From assembly GCA_029237695.1 (NCBI GenBank), contig JAQRGA010000039.1, positions 155,454-219,453 on the forward strand: 64,000 nt of DNA. The letters run 5' to 3'. A program made the position numbers and the translations under genes. Positions 47,142 to 58,295 of this stretch are shown here, one piece after another. This DNA comes from Conchocele bisecta. Its lineage: Eukaryota; Mollusca; Bivalvia; Lucinida; Thyasiridae. Below the pieces are notes generated by a model. It saw only the letters and a list, made by a program, of their open reading frames with translations, was not told the DNA's origin and did no database searches. Every line of letters begins with the position of its first letter. The first letter of the stretch is position 1.

Positions 47142-47553
47142 TATAATGTTTCCCTCATGTCCATTCTACCGTGGACTTCCCGACTAACCTTGGGTTTGTC
47201 GTTCGGCTTAGACTCAACCAGCCAGTATTGACGTAGTTGTCTTCCTTGACGAACCGTCTGCGTGTTTACTCTGGATATACACACACGCAGGTCGCTACTG
47301 GTGTAGTTTTGGCAAGGTAGGAATCTCTGTAATGGGACAGGACAAAGTGCACTAAAGTGCAGCAAGCACACAGGTGAACTTACCAAACAGTGATATGATG
47401 TGCACTCCGTACAGTCAGCATGATAAATGACCTTCAAGAGACACCCAACTACCCGTGATATCGGCATTCGGTACACCTCGGCAAAGTAGTGCCGATGTGT
47501 ATTCCTACGCGGAGCAGACAACTCGTCAGTAGCGTTAACCCCTGAACATTACA
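47142..47553 (-). repeat. 5' LTR
   Basis: 412 bp, uninterrupted. By position it is the promoter-bearing LTR for minus-strand transcription. I could not pick out a convincing TATA box or polyadenylation signal. Confidence 0.88.
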
Positions 47554-47734
47554 AAACCAATCAGTTTAGGTGCAGTTGAAAGAAGCAATCAAATCTTCAA
47601 TTAGCCAAACAATTAACATAATCAAAGTCCATTTACCAATCAGTGCAGTTGAAAGAAGCAATCAAACAAATCAAGTGAACACATTATGAGCCCAAAACTA
47701 AGGTCAAAGATGGACAAAATATCACAATGTGACA

Positions 47735-48004
47735 CAATATTACTTATACAGAAACAAAATAAAGCTTGTTAATTTATAAGTTTATAAGGGGGGATAATGT
47801 CCGGGGGGATATTGTCCGCCCTGTGATTTTCTACGGGGGGGGATATTGTCCGCCTTGTCTTTTTGATGGGGGGATATTGTCCGCCCTGTGATTTTCTACG
47901 GGGGGGATATTGTCCGCCCTGTCTTTTTGATGGGGGGGATATTGTCCGCCTGGGTCAAAATATACGGGGGGGATATTGTCCGGGGGGGATATTGTCCGTT
48001 CCCC
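47735..48004. repeat. MULE right terminal inverted repeat
   Basis: On the minus strand it begins GGGGAACGGACAATATCC and then has the same unit order as the left end, with an identical GTATATTTTGACCCAGGC spacer in unit 2. The inner end matches TTAACAAGCTTTATTTTG.. of the left copy. Spacers differ from the left end in units 4-6, so the arrays have partly diverged. Confidence 0.9.
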
Positions 48005-48013
48005 ACAACAGTG

Positions 48014-48560
48014 TAGTCCCTGAGCAGCCGGCAAATCTAGCTAGGTTGATCAGACTATCAGTAATCTGTACACCGGTCTAGTCCCTGAGCAGTCGGCATA
48101 TCCATTTGGGCTGATCAGACTACCAGTAATCTGTACACCGGTGTAGTCCCTGAGCAGCCGGCATATCTAGCTAAGTTGATCAGACTACCAGTAATCAGTA
48201 CACCAGTGTAGTCCCAGAGCAGCCGGCAATTCTAGCTAGGTTGATCAGAATCAGTAATCCTGGTAAACCAAGTTCTAGTCCCTGAGGCACCTGCATATCT
48301 ACTAGGTTGATCAGACTAATCTGTAAATCTACACCATTGTAGTCCCAGGAGCAGTCGCATAATCTAGAGCACGTCCCGCATACTAGCTAGTGATCAGACT
48401 ATCATTAATATGTACACCGGTGTAGTCCCTGAGCAGCCGGCATAACTAGCTAGGTTGATCAGACTATCAGTAATCTGTACACAAGTGTAGTCCCAAAACA
48501 GCCGGCATATCCAGTTGGGTTGATCAGACTATCATTAATCTGTACACCGGTGTAGTCCCA
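48014..48560. repeat. 65-bp satellite array right of the MULE
   Basis: About nine copies of TGTAGTCCCTGAGCAGCCGG..ATCTAGCTAGGTTGATCAGA..CAGTAATCTGTACACCGG start near 48,011, 48,074, 48,141, 48,205, 48,271, 48,336, 48,420, 48,485 and 48,550. The 48,338-48,420 interval is irregular. Related to 25,561-25,730. Confidence 0.92.
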
Positions 48561-48574
48561 AAGGTGTATTCCTG

Positions 48575-48860
48575 TTTCTCCCACGATGACGCGATATCAC
48601 GATGACGATACTGTGTATCAGTTAGATCACGGTTCATCCGCATGTACGAGGAGATACTCCGTGAGCTTTATCAAGCGGAATATCACTCTACATGCGGACA
48701 AACGTGATCTAACTTATTTATCACATCCGCATGTACATACCTTGCGCACGAGCTGTGTACCATAGTCATCATATCGTCATCGTGCATGTCCATCCGGAAG
48801 GCGATATCACGATGAAGATAGCGATAGTACAATATTATATCATAGTACGTGTATCGATGA
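48575..48860. repeat. inverted-repeat block
   Basis: AGTTAGATCACG..CCGCATGTAC (48,619-48,645) is mirrored by CTACATGCGG..CGTGATCTAACT (about 48,689-48,716), enclosing ~45 bp. The phrase GCGATATCACGATGA occurs at 48,592 and again at 48,801. Non-coding. Confidence 0.65.
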
Positions 48861-48969
48861 AAGGTATCACGTTCGTAGTTTTGACAAAATAGGGTATCCT
48901 GGTCCGTGTGTGCGCAAAACTCAATTTCAACACATCGTGAAAAAGCCGAGGCAAAAATGCCGACATTGC

Positions 48970-49620
48970 AGTCGCGAAAACGCGATATTGAATACAATAG
49001 AATATCACGTTTTCGCCTCACGATTTCGCAGTCGAGCGATTTGGTCTCGCGTTTTCGCGATCTTGTGTATATATCGACGATGCGATGCAGTAACCAATAA
49101 AGTATCGAAATATGATTTTTCTCCAATAAAGATGTATTGGCAGTACATTAGAATCGTCTCCTAAGACGATTATCATGTTTTGTCAAATTATGTTTTTTGT
49201 TGTCCACATTTGTGCTATTTCTTAATAAAAATATGTTTTGGCAGCACATGAGAATCGTCTCCTAAGACACGTGTATGGTGTCATGTTAGGGACATGTGAA
49301 AACCTCGCGTTTTCGCGATTTCTCGCATAGGTTGAGATCGCGAAAACGCGAGATTCTATCATATTCAATCTCGCAACCTCGCCGCTCTATCTCGCGTTTT
49401 TGTTTCGCGATCTCGCATGCGTGTCGGAAGTACAGTCTACCCACACGCATGTGCAAAGCGCAATTTCAACATGCATGCTTTCGTCACATGCATGAGCAAA
49501 ACAAACCCGAATTTTCGGCTGTAACGCCGAGATAGTCATCCAAAGTTAGACAGAAAAATCGGGTTAGAGCAAAAACGTATTTTCAAAAGCGGAAGGCGAG
49601 ATCGCGAAAACGCGAGACGA
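48970..49620. repeat. cluster of CGCGAAAACGCG / CGCGTTTTCGCG motifs and a direct duplication
   Basis: Near-palindromic TCGCGAAAACGCGA in either orientation lies at about 48,972, 49,046, 49,303, 49,336, 49,390 (TCGCGTTTTTGTTTCGCGA) and 49,601. In addition AGAATCGTCTCCTAAGAC with flanking TTGGCAG.ACAT occurs at 49,140 and 49,243 (a ~118-bp direct repeat), and GACGATTATCATGTTTTGT occurs at 49,162 and 49,617. Confidence 0.8.
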
Positions 49621-49639
49621 TTATCATGTTTTGTTGTTG

Positions 49640-50389
49640 AGAAGTATGTGTTTTGAGTACGCATCCCCCCCCCCCCCCGCTACATACGCGCCTGTCGTAA
49701 CCTGCCGACTGTCAGCTGATGGACATTGAACATGTCGCTATTGTGTATTATTTTGAGTTGGCTGACGGACGTGTTGGTCGAAAGGCGAAACGGAGGTCGG
49801 TCGTAAAATCAACGAATAATAACGGGACCGATACGATTTCTAATTACCTCTAAAGTAATAATCGCACTTTCCATTTACCGCACTTTCCATTTACCGATCT
49901 GTTGGCAATGGATAATTACACCGTATTTACGATGTCTGCAAATTTCGATCGGAAAACTATAATATTATATAATATAAACGTGACGTGATGCATGTGTATA
50001 GGCCGATGTTACGATACAGATGTAAAAGATAAATCCACTTTAGACAACAGGTATCCTCTCGAATATTCTCCAGTCGGCACGGATCGCCACGAACATTAAA
50101 CTATCGGGCGCGTAAGACCGCCTACTGAGCTGCAGGAATACTTTGCCCCAGGCATGTAAGTGGTCCGTCTTTGTCCGTTTTCGTCAATCTCTGTCCGTTT
50201 TCATTGGTGACGGACATTCGTGCCGAATAAAAACGGAATTCAGCTAGCGGAAAACGACATTTTCTCTTTCCGTCTAAGCTGTACTGTACTATAATACATC
50301 ACAAGTTATATTTGTTTGGGTCCCTAAAATTCGCCGAGTAAAGATTTTTATAAATAACATGAACATGATGAATGTGATATTTTGCAAGA
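49640..50389. other. gene-free stretch
   Basis: A C run at 49,666-49,678, GTCCGTTTTC twice near 50,175-50,200, otherwise unremarkable AT-rich sequence. Confidence 0.4.
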
Positions 50390-53060
50390 CTTATGCTCGG
50401 TTTGTAAGATTTGAGACTTCACAATACAATATTTTGTCGGCCGGCAATCGATATTCGGCTAGCCAAAATTAAATGTTTTCAAATTTAATTATGCTCGGTC
50501 GGTATGATATGAGATTCCGCAAGCCTGAGTTAAATCTAATTTTTTGGAGGTCAACCAAAATATGAGTAATAGTTAGGAATGCTAAATTGAAATTCAAGCT
50601 AATTCCATTAATTATGCTATAAATTCAGGTGTATTCAAATTCAATGATACTCGGTCGCTACGATATGAGATTTCGCAAGTTAAATTTGTTGGCTTTCAGC
50701 AAATATAAGCAATTTTTAGGAATGCTAACTTGAAATTCATGTTAATTCAATTAATTATGCTATAAATTCCGCTGTATTCAAATTTATGATATGAGATTTT
50801 TTGGCAGTCAGCAAAAATAAGTAATTTTTAGGAATGCTAACTTGAAATTCAAGTTACATCAATTAACTATGCTATAAATTCAGGTGTATTCAAATTTATT
50901 TATGGTCGGTCGGTATGAGATTTCGCAAGTTAAATTTTTTCGCGTTAGCAAAAATAAGTAATTTTCAGAAATGCTAATTTGAAATTCAAGTTATTTCAAT
51001 TAATTATTCAGCTGTATTCAAATTTATTTATGCTCGGTCGGTATGATCTGCCATATCGCAAGTTAAATTTTTTGGCCGTCAGGAAAAATAAGTAATTTTT
51101 ATGAATGCTAACTTGAACTTCAAGTTAATTCAATGAATTATGCTATAAATTCAGGTGTATTCCAATTTAATTATGCTCGGTCGGTATGATATGAGATTTC
51201 GCAAGTTAAATATTTTGGCAGTCAGCAAAAATAAGCAATATTTAGGAATGCTGACTTGAAATTCAAGTTACCGTAATTAAATTATTATTCAGCTATATTC
51301 CAATTTAATTATTCTCTGTCGGTATGATATAAGATATCGCAAGCTAAATATTTTCGCGGTCAGCAAAAGCAAGTAATTTTTAGGAACGCTAATTTGAAAT
51401 TCAATTTATTTCAATCAATTATTCAGCTGTATTCAAATTTAGTTATGCTCGGTCGGTATGATATGAGATTTCGCAAGGTAAAATGTTTTAGCGGCCAGTA
51501 AAAATAAGTAATTTTTGTGACTGCTAACTTGAAATTCAAGTTAATTCATTTAATTATGCTATAAATTCAGCTGTATTCAAATTTATTTATGCTCGGGCGG
51601 TATGATCTGCCATATCGCAAGTTAAATTTTTTGGCGGTCTGGAAATATAAGTAATTTTTAGGAATGCTAACTTGAACTTCAAGTTAATTCAATGAATTCT
51701 GCTATACATTCAGGTGTATTCCAATTTAATTATGCTTGGTCGGTATGATATGAGATATCGTAAGTTAAATATTTTGGCGGTCAGCAAAAATAAGCAATAT
51801 TTAGGAATGCTAACTTGAAATTCAAGTTATTTCAATTAATTATTCAGCGGTATTCAAATTTAGTTATGCTCGGTCGGTATGATCTGCCATATCGCAAGTT
51901 AAATTTTTGGGCCGTCAGGAAAAATAAGTAATTTTTATGAATGCTAACTTGAACTTCAAGTTAATTCAATGAATTCTGCTATACATTCAGGTGTATTCCA
52001 ATTTAATTATTCTCCGTCGGTATTATATAAGATTTCGCAAGTTATTTTTTTGTTGGTCAGCAAAAATAAGTAATTTTTAGGAATGCTAACTTGAACTTCA
52101 AGTTAATTCAATGAATTCTGCTATACATTCAGGTGTATTCCAATTTAATTTTGCTCAGTCGGTATGATATGAGATATCAGAAGTTAAATATTTTGGCTGT
52201 CAGCAAAAATAAGCAATATTTAGGAATGCTAATTTGAAATTAAAGTTAATTCAATTATTATTCAGCTGTGTTCCAATTTAATTATTCTCCGTCGGTATGA
52301 TATAAGATTTCGCAAGTTATTTTTTTGTTGGTCAGCAAAAATAAGTAATTTTTAGGAATGCTAACTTGAACTTCAAGTTAATTCAATGAATTATGCTATA
52401 AATTCAGGTGTATTCCAATTTAATTATGCTTGGTCGGTATGATATGAGATATCGCAAGTTAAATATTTTGGCGGTCAGCAAAAATAAGCAATATTTAGGA
52501 ATGCCAACTAGAAATTCAAGTTATTTCAATTAATTATTCAGCGGTATTCAAATTTAGTTATGCTCGGTCGGTATGATCTGCCATATCGCAAGTTAAATTG
52601 TTTGGCGGTCAGGAAAAATAAGTAATTTTTATGAATGCTAACTTGAATATCCATGCAATGATATGAGATATCGCAAGTTAAATATTTTGGCGGTCAGCAA
52701 AAATAAGCAATATTTAGGAATTCTAACTTGAAATTCCAGTAAATTCAATTATTATTCATCTGTATTCCAATTTAATTATTCTCCGTCGGTATGATATAAG
52801 ACTTCGCAAGTTAATTTTTTTGTTGGTCTGCAAAAATAAGTAATTTTTAGAAATGGTAACTTGAACTTCACGTTACTTCAATTAATTATGCTATAAATTG
52901 AGGTGTCTTCAAATTTATTTATGATCGGTCGGTATGATATGAGTTAAATTTTTTGGCCGTAATTTTTAGTAATGCTAACATGAAATTAATTCAGCTCTAT
53001 TCCAATTTAATTGTGTCGGTCAGCAAAAATAATTAGTTTTTAGGAATGCTAGCTTGAAAT
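50390..53060. repeat. satellite array, ~140-bp monomer
   Basis: About 19 copies of a unit containing TGCTCGGTCGGTATGATATG, GATTTCGCAAGTTAAAT, TTTTTGGCGGTCAGCAAAAA + TAAGTAATTTTTAGGAATGC and TAACTTGAAATTCAAGTTAA. The GGTCGGTATGA anchor is spaced 129-156 bp, mostly 134-145. Two alternating subtypes are visible (GATATGAGAT versus GATCTGCCAT). Copies are eroded at both ends. AT-rich, non-coding. Confidence 0.95.
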
Positions 53061-53383
53061 TCAAGTTAATTAATTATTTGGATTATTATGTTATATGTGA
53101 CATCAGAGACATAACTAATATGTGTTTCTGGTCACATTAATAGTAAGAGCCACATACATTTTACCACATTACACATATCCCGTGTACTATACGCAATTGG
53201 ATTTGGGTCAATATTTTAAATCAATAAAGAAAAGAAAAGATGGATGGATGGATGTTCATTCACCTCTCTCCGATAATTACACCGATTTACCCCCATTACG
53301 CCGCATTTTCACCTTTATCCAAATAATCGACCATTTAGTGACGTCGTGCATTTCCATGCCTCCGATAACCGTAGGCTAAATCG
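53061..53383. other. gene-free stretch
   Basis: Contains a short GATG microsatellite (about 53,239-53,255) and an 85-codon frame without recognisable content. Confidence 0.4.
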
Positions 53384-53533
53384 ATCAGCCAATGGTAACT
53401 AGGCTTTGAGATCAATTAACCAATCGTAACTCGGGTTGTAACGGATGCCCAAACCATGTTTTAAGCAATCAGCCAATGATAACTAGGCTTTGTGATCACT
53501 TAACCAATCGTAACTCGGGTTGTGACGGGTAGC
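53384..53533. repeat. two ~67-bp direct repeats
   Basis: ATCAGCCAATG.TAACTAGGC + TTTG.GATCA.TTAACCAATC + GTAACTCGGGTTGT.ACGG occurs at about 53,384 and 53,467, at the edge of the right palindrome array. Confidence 0.85.
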
Positions 53534-53559
53534 AGAAACTACCGTTTAGGCCGATTTCG

Positions 53560-54440
53560 TAAATTAACTACCGATTACGACCTCAAACGGCAGTTTCTGG
53601 CAAAATGCACAATAATTGCTCAAACTGGGGCTTAGGAGCCTAAACCATGGTTTCGACTCTCAAACTGGGGTTTAGTGAATTATTGTGCATTAGGCGAGCC
53701 TAAACTAGGGTTTGGGCAGTCTAAACTGGGGTTTGAGCTCAACCCGTGGTTTAAGCTATCAGAAACCCTAGTTTGAGAGTCTAAAAGGTGGTTTCTGCCG
53801 CCAAGTGCACACTAATTGCTCAAACCAGGGTTTAAGAAAACTACCGTTTGGGATCACGATTGGCAGTTTTTTTCTTAAATTGTGGTTTGGGTCCAAACTA
53901 GGGTTTAGGCTTTTTATTGGATTGCGACCTCAAACGGCAGTTTATGGCCAAATGCACAATAATTGCTCAAACTGGGGTTTGAGAGCCTAAACCATGGTTT
54001 AGACTCTCAAACTGGGGATTAGTGAATTATTGTGCATTTGGCGAACCTAAACTATGGTTCAGTCCAAACTGAGATTTGAGCTCAAACCGTGGTTTAAGCT
54101 ATCATAAACCTAGTTTGAGAGTCTAAACGGTGTTTTCTGCCGCCAAGTGCACAATAATTGCTGAAACCAGGGTTTAAGAAAACTACCGTTCGGGATCACG
54201 ATTGGCAGCTTTTTTCTTAAACTGTGGTTTAGGTCCAAATTAGGGTTTAGGCATTTTATTGGATTACGACATCAAACAACAGTTTCTGGCAAAATGCACA
54301 ATAATTGCTCAAACTGGGGCTTCAGAATCTCAAACTGGGGTTTAGTGATTTATTGTGCATTTGGCAAGCCCAAACTAGGGTTTGATGAGCCTAAACTAGG
54401 GTTTAAGCTCCAAACCATGGTTTCAGGAATTATTGTGCAT
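53560..54440. repeat. array of AAACC..GGTTT palindromes, right copy
   Basis: Same building blocks as 24,480-25,075 in inverted order, and internally duplicated: the ~360-bp run from TGGCAAAATGCACAATAATT through TAAGCTATCA.AAACC and CGCCAAGTGCACA appears at about 53,600-53,960 and 53,950-54,300. Palindromic cores are spaced about 20-23 bp. Confidence 0.9.
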
Positions 54441-54489
54441 TTCATCGCAGCGAGCCACAAACACGTACATGTATTCGATCGGTAGGAAG

Positions 54490-54590
54490 TTAGCAGTGAG
54501 CAGTAAGAAGCGGCAGTCAGCAGTGAGGTGTGAGTAAGCAGCAGTGGGCAATGAGATAAGCGGCAGTGAGCAGTTATATGCGTCTGGCAA
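54490..54590. repeat. GCGGCAGTGAGCAGT minisatellite, right copy
   Basis: Direct-orientation counterpart of 23,693-23,830, with the same leader (GAGCCACAAACACGTACATG) and the same exit (TTATATGCGTCTGGCAAT). Confidence 0.75.
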
Positions 54591-54599
54591 TCATGTAAA

Positions 54600-55025
54600 C
54601 ATGGCAAACTACGTATACGTATAGTACGTGCGTAAACTCTTTAGACCGGACAATGTATATGTGCGTAACCTCTCTAAACCGGACATCACTGTAAACTATG
54701 TGTATGTAGGGAACCCCACTAAACCGGACATCACGTTAAACTAGGTATGTGTGCGAAACCTCTCTAGAGAGGACACTACTAGGTATGTGTGCGGAACTTC
54801 TATAAATCCGGGCACCATTGTGAGCTAAGTATGTGTGCGGAACCTCTCTAGACTGTACACCACTGTAAACTAGGTATGTGTGCGGAACCTCCCTAGACCG
54901 TACACCACTGTAAACTAGGTGTGTGTGCGGAACCTCTCTAGACCGTACACCACTGTAAACTAGGTATGTGTGTGGAACTTCTCTAGACCATACACCACTG
55001 TAAACTAGGTATGTGTGCGGAACCT
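54600..55025. repeat. 44-bp tandem array, right copy
   Basis: Same sequence and orientation as 23,835-24,280, ending after about nine units; it lacks the orientation flip of the left copy. Confidence 0.9.
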
Positions 55026-55499
55026 CATATCAATAACAGTAACGGTGAGGTTCGTTGTGTCCGGGCTGGTCGCTAAGCACAGTTGAGAGCACTAGCCGCG
55101 ATGGAGGCATGCTGGAACGCTCACGGGGGGACTGGGCCCACATCGTGTACTAGGTGGCCGCGCTATTCCATGCTTCAGTTTCCAGTCTAGCTCGTTTGAA
55201 TACCCCCCACCCACGCCCAACGCTCAGGATGACGACGAGACCACAGGTTTACCACGTGACCACACTTTCCAAATCCACATCAAAAACGTTGCAGGGCTTT
55301 ATAAATCATATTCAATGTATCTGCTTGTTGGCATACTTAGTTATTTGAATTGTAATATTATTTGAGCGCGGCCATTTTGTTTTGTATTACAACTTGTATA
55401 CTTCTTAATTTTAAAGCTTATTCGCCGGTCATGGTCCAAAATTTTAAAGTTTGATTTCAAACTATGCAGACTACAGTCAATAATGTTTAATCAGAGTAA
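55026..55499. other. gene-free stretch
   Basis: No recognisable frame or repeat. Confidence 0.4.
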
Positions 55500-55665
55500 T
55501 GCGGGCGGCCAATTCCGGTCTAAACTGAATGACTCCGTGAGATGAATGGTGGGGAAACCGGAGTACCCGGGGAAAACCACCTCCTCCAGCAAGTAATGAA
55601 AACTTCACATACGTCGGTGTAGAGGTGAAGAGCTGTGATCGAACAGCTACCGGGGACCAATAATC
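55500..55665. repeat. dispersed repeat with ACCGGAGTACCCGG core
   Basis: Carries GGGGAAACCGGAGTACCCGG + GGAAAACCACC and CATACGTCGGTGTAGAGGTG, then GATCGAACAGCTACCGGGGAC. I recognise this phrase as a repeat seen widely in mollusc DNA; the family name is not certain. The end resembles a B-box (GATCGAAC). Confidence 0.45.
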
Positions 55666-55689
55666 ATTTAGTAATCTTATTTTACTGAT

Positions 55690-57620
55690 AGTGACTCGCG
55701 GTGGTATCAGGCTATTTTTATATGCAAATGAGGCAGGACATTTTTAAATTATTTATACCAATTAAATGTGTCACCTGAACAAATATTTTTATCGACAAAT
55801 TACAAAGTACGATAATTGCACATCAAAAGACAAAGTAGAGAGAATATAGTTTCAATTAACCTTTTATGGAAACACAGTGACGAAATTCACGTTTCATATA
55901 AAAATAAAAATAATGCCTGTTAATATGTTGGGTAATGGGTAATGGTTAATGAATGTTTATTTTGCCCGAAAAATGTTATATCTAAAGAAGGGACAAAACA
56001 AATATGTCTCCCAATATTATAACCTGGCATATTTAATTGTGAAATATTTTATTTATTTTAGACTAAAATGATTGTTAACATTATGAAAATAACATATTCC
56101 AGTAAATGACATAAACTTACATATGCAGATGTGTAGATGACCTGATAAAGTAAATTTAAGCTAAAATCAACAAGTGAACCAGTCAACGACAGCCAAATTG
56201 AACATGTAAAGTTTTATATTACTTTTATAATACTAATAGGTTTTTTTTCAGATGGAACATATACAAATTATGTCACAATTAAGAACTAAAGTGTAAATCA
56301 GATCTGATTAGCTATTCTGTAGAGGAAGCCTACATGTATGAATGGAATCGTAACTCTGCTACAGACGGTACAGGAGTAGATTGCAAGAGTTATATTTCGC
56401 AATAACTGCAATAACATGGTTAAATAATAATGAGACATACATATCTGTACATGTATCAAACCAATGAAAACTGACATTCTGATCAGCATGTAAAAAATGT
56501 CATTTCAGCTAATTCTGCGCACCGGCTAATGCACAATTCACGTAATGTTTTGCCCAGCTTACGTCAGAATAAACTATGTTGATTTTGGAATAAACCAGCA
56601 ATTTTATCCCATTCCGATAGTTTGGTAAAAAGTTATTCAGAACATGGTAAAAATGTGTAAACTCGCTCAGCAACATTGATGGATTAGTGGTCCTGCTTAC
56701 TAAATGAATAGATCATTAACAGACCTGTTGAAAAAGCTTCATACATCAATAATACACATGCAAATATAGCGACATTTATTATCATTTTATTCCCGTATTA
56801 TTCGAAAAACTCAGGGACAAAATGGATTATTGTTTTGACCAAATTTGGCTGGGTCTTCGCTAGGCGGATACAGAAAATATAAGACAGATGAAACAGTAAA
56901 AGCCATCCGTTTAGCCGTGATTATCTCGGCTAAGAACTGCCTTGAATGTTCAGGGAATTTAGACTGAATATGGACATTTTCACGAAAATTAATAGTAGGT
57001 GAACATAATTAACAGACACGATTGTAATCCCAACAAACATACAGTCACCACCCCGCCCATATTTCGTGAGGTCACCCCAATGAAGCAAAGAAGATCATCA
57101 CCCAGACCAAACATGGGTACCCCTTCTACAAATGATTTTTAGGAAGCCCACCTGCCGCAATACAAATACTTAATAGAAATACTGCAACCACTGTACCTGC
57201 CTATATTCATGATATTTCGGGAAAAGGTCACCGCTGTGCAAATACAGTGTACATGGATGCGCACATCTCAATTTTTGTTTTACTTGTTTGATCACTGTTG
57301 TTTGAAAACACATGTGACTTTCTGAAAACACCTGTTTTAAGAAAACAGCATGAATAATCAGACATGTATAACATTGGTGTGTGTGTAAAGCCACATACAC
57401 GGTGCGAAGCCGGGTACACTTACTTACTAGAAATACTGCACCCCGGCCTATATTCATGATATTTCGGGAAAAGGTCACCGCTGTGCAAATGCAGTGTACC
57501 TGGATTCTCACACTTCGATTTTGTACTTATTTGATCACTGATGTTACAGTTTCTAAAACGTGTAAACACATTTGACTTTCTGAAAACACTTGTCTTAAGA
57601 AAACTGCATGTCATTATATG
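55690..57620. repeat. long dispersed repeat (family B), inverted copy
   Basis: Reverse complement of most of 7870-10,690, lacking the second copy of the 9.4-10.4-kb duplication. It has its own partial duplication of the outer end (57,175-57,330 and 57,425-57,600, both with GATATTTCGGGAAAAGGTCA). Confidence 0.75.
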
Positions 57621-57837
57621 TTTCTTTCAGAAATATTGGTAACTCACTGGGTTGTGTGCAATATAACGATTTATCCGGTTACATCGTGTGAAAGAAGGAT
57701 ACACAATTGAATGGTTAACAATTTAAACATTAATGCATACTTTGCACATATTCCACTTCTTGTCCTTCGTGTGGTCTTACACATTTGTACTGGTAATAGT
57801 TGTGTTAAAGGATAACACACTTAAAGTAAACAAACAT

Positions 57838-57902
57838 AAGCAATTGCGTGTGTGTTCTGGTGACAGTATAAGCAATTGCGTGTGTGTTCTGGCGACAGTA
57901 TA
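57838..57902. repeat. two 31-32-bp direct repeats
   Basis: AAGCAATTGCGTGTGTGTTC + TGG.GACAGTAT appears twice back to back. Confidence 0.9.
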
Positions 57903-57975
57903 TACATTATAATTATAACTTTTTTGTCTTGTAAGTCACAGAATTAATGCTGATAATGTCACAGGGCGAAAAAAA

Positions 57976-58053
57976 GTGCTCCGGTCCGGGGCTCGAACCC
58001 GGGACCTCTGGTTTACCGTACCATCGTTCTGACCTACTGAGCTAACCGAGCAC
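57976..58053 (-). other. tRNA-like sequence in the 3' LTR
   Basis: On the minus strand: A box TTAGCTCAGTAGG, a plausible anticodon arm with loop ACGGTAA (which would give anticodon GGT), T arm CCGGG-TTCGAGC-CCCGG with a B box, and a run of seven T directly after the 3' end. Only 4 of 7 acceptor pairs fit and position 33 is C instead of T, so I do not call it a functional tRNA gene. Confidence 0.7.
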
Positions 58054-58225
58054 GAATACACACTTCCTACACACAGTGAGTTACATACCATGACATACTC
58101 CGTCCCCGAATTCTATATTTGATTCGTCTCTGAATGAAATCCATATTTTTCGTACATTTTGGGCAGTATTTATTGATCAGTCACGGTCCCACGTTGGGCG
58201 CCAAATGTCACAGGGCGAGAAAAAT

Positions 58226-58295
58226 GTGCTCCGGCGCAGGACTCGAACCCGGGACCATCGTACCATCGCTCTAAGCGACTGAGCTAGCTGGGCAC
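58226..58295 (-). other. tRNA-like sequence in the 5' LTR
   Basis: On the minus strand: A box TAGCTCAGTCG, a deleted anticodon arm, B box GGTTCGAGTCC (a match to consensus) and TTTTT just after the 3' end. It differs from the other LTR mainly by the ~10-bp deletion. Confidence 0.7.

Larger units (their letters stand above)
43612..47553 (-). mobile_element. non-autonomous LTR retrotransposon (LARD-like), 3.9 kb
   Basis: Two direct repeats (43,612-44,110 and 47,142-47,553) enclose 3.0 kb. On the minus strand the LTRs begin TGTAATG and end CATTATA. One base after the 5' LTR comes a primer-binding-type sequence, TGGCGACGAGGCGTTCTT (47,140-47,123). A purine tract, AAAAGAAAATTGGGTGGAG, directly precedes the 3' LTR (44,111-44,129). 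AAAC flanks both sides (43,608-43,611 and 47,554-47,557), a 4-bp target duplication. The interior has no frame resembling gag or pol, so it depends on another element's enzymes. Confidence 0.85.
25731..48004. mobile_element. 22.3-kb MULE-type DNA transposon with nested insertions
   Basis: Both ends carry the same inverted array of GGACAATATCCCCCC units, and the element is flanked by the perfect 9-bp duplication ACAACAGTG (25,722-25,730 and 48,005-48,013). Nine to ten bp is the duplication length known for the Mutator superfamily. The left part encodes a FLYWCH/MULE transposase (26,269-28,099, minus strand). Nested inside are a LINE (32.4-42.4 kb), a piggyBac element within that LINE (33,996-37,928) and an LTR element (43,612-47,553). 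Removing these leaves roughly 8 kb of MULE-specific DNA, a plausible size for this superfamily. The rejoined target matches a satellite monomer, which supports the ends. Confidence 0.9.

Noticed and set aside
48014..48560. CRISPR-like array (regular ~65-bp period)
   Set aside because: Whole monomers repeat without unique spacers, and the DNA is eukaryotic; this is a satellite.
57976..58053. A functional tRNA-Thr (anticodon GGT) gene
   Set aside because: The acceptor stem pairs poorly, position 33 is not T, and the sequence is part of an LTR-like repeat present twice. Described as tRNA-like instead.
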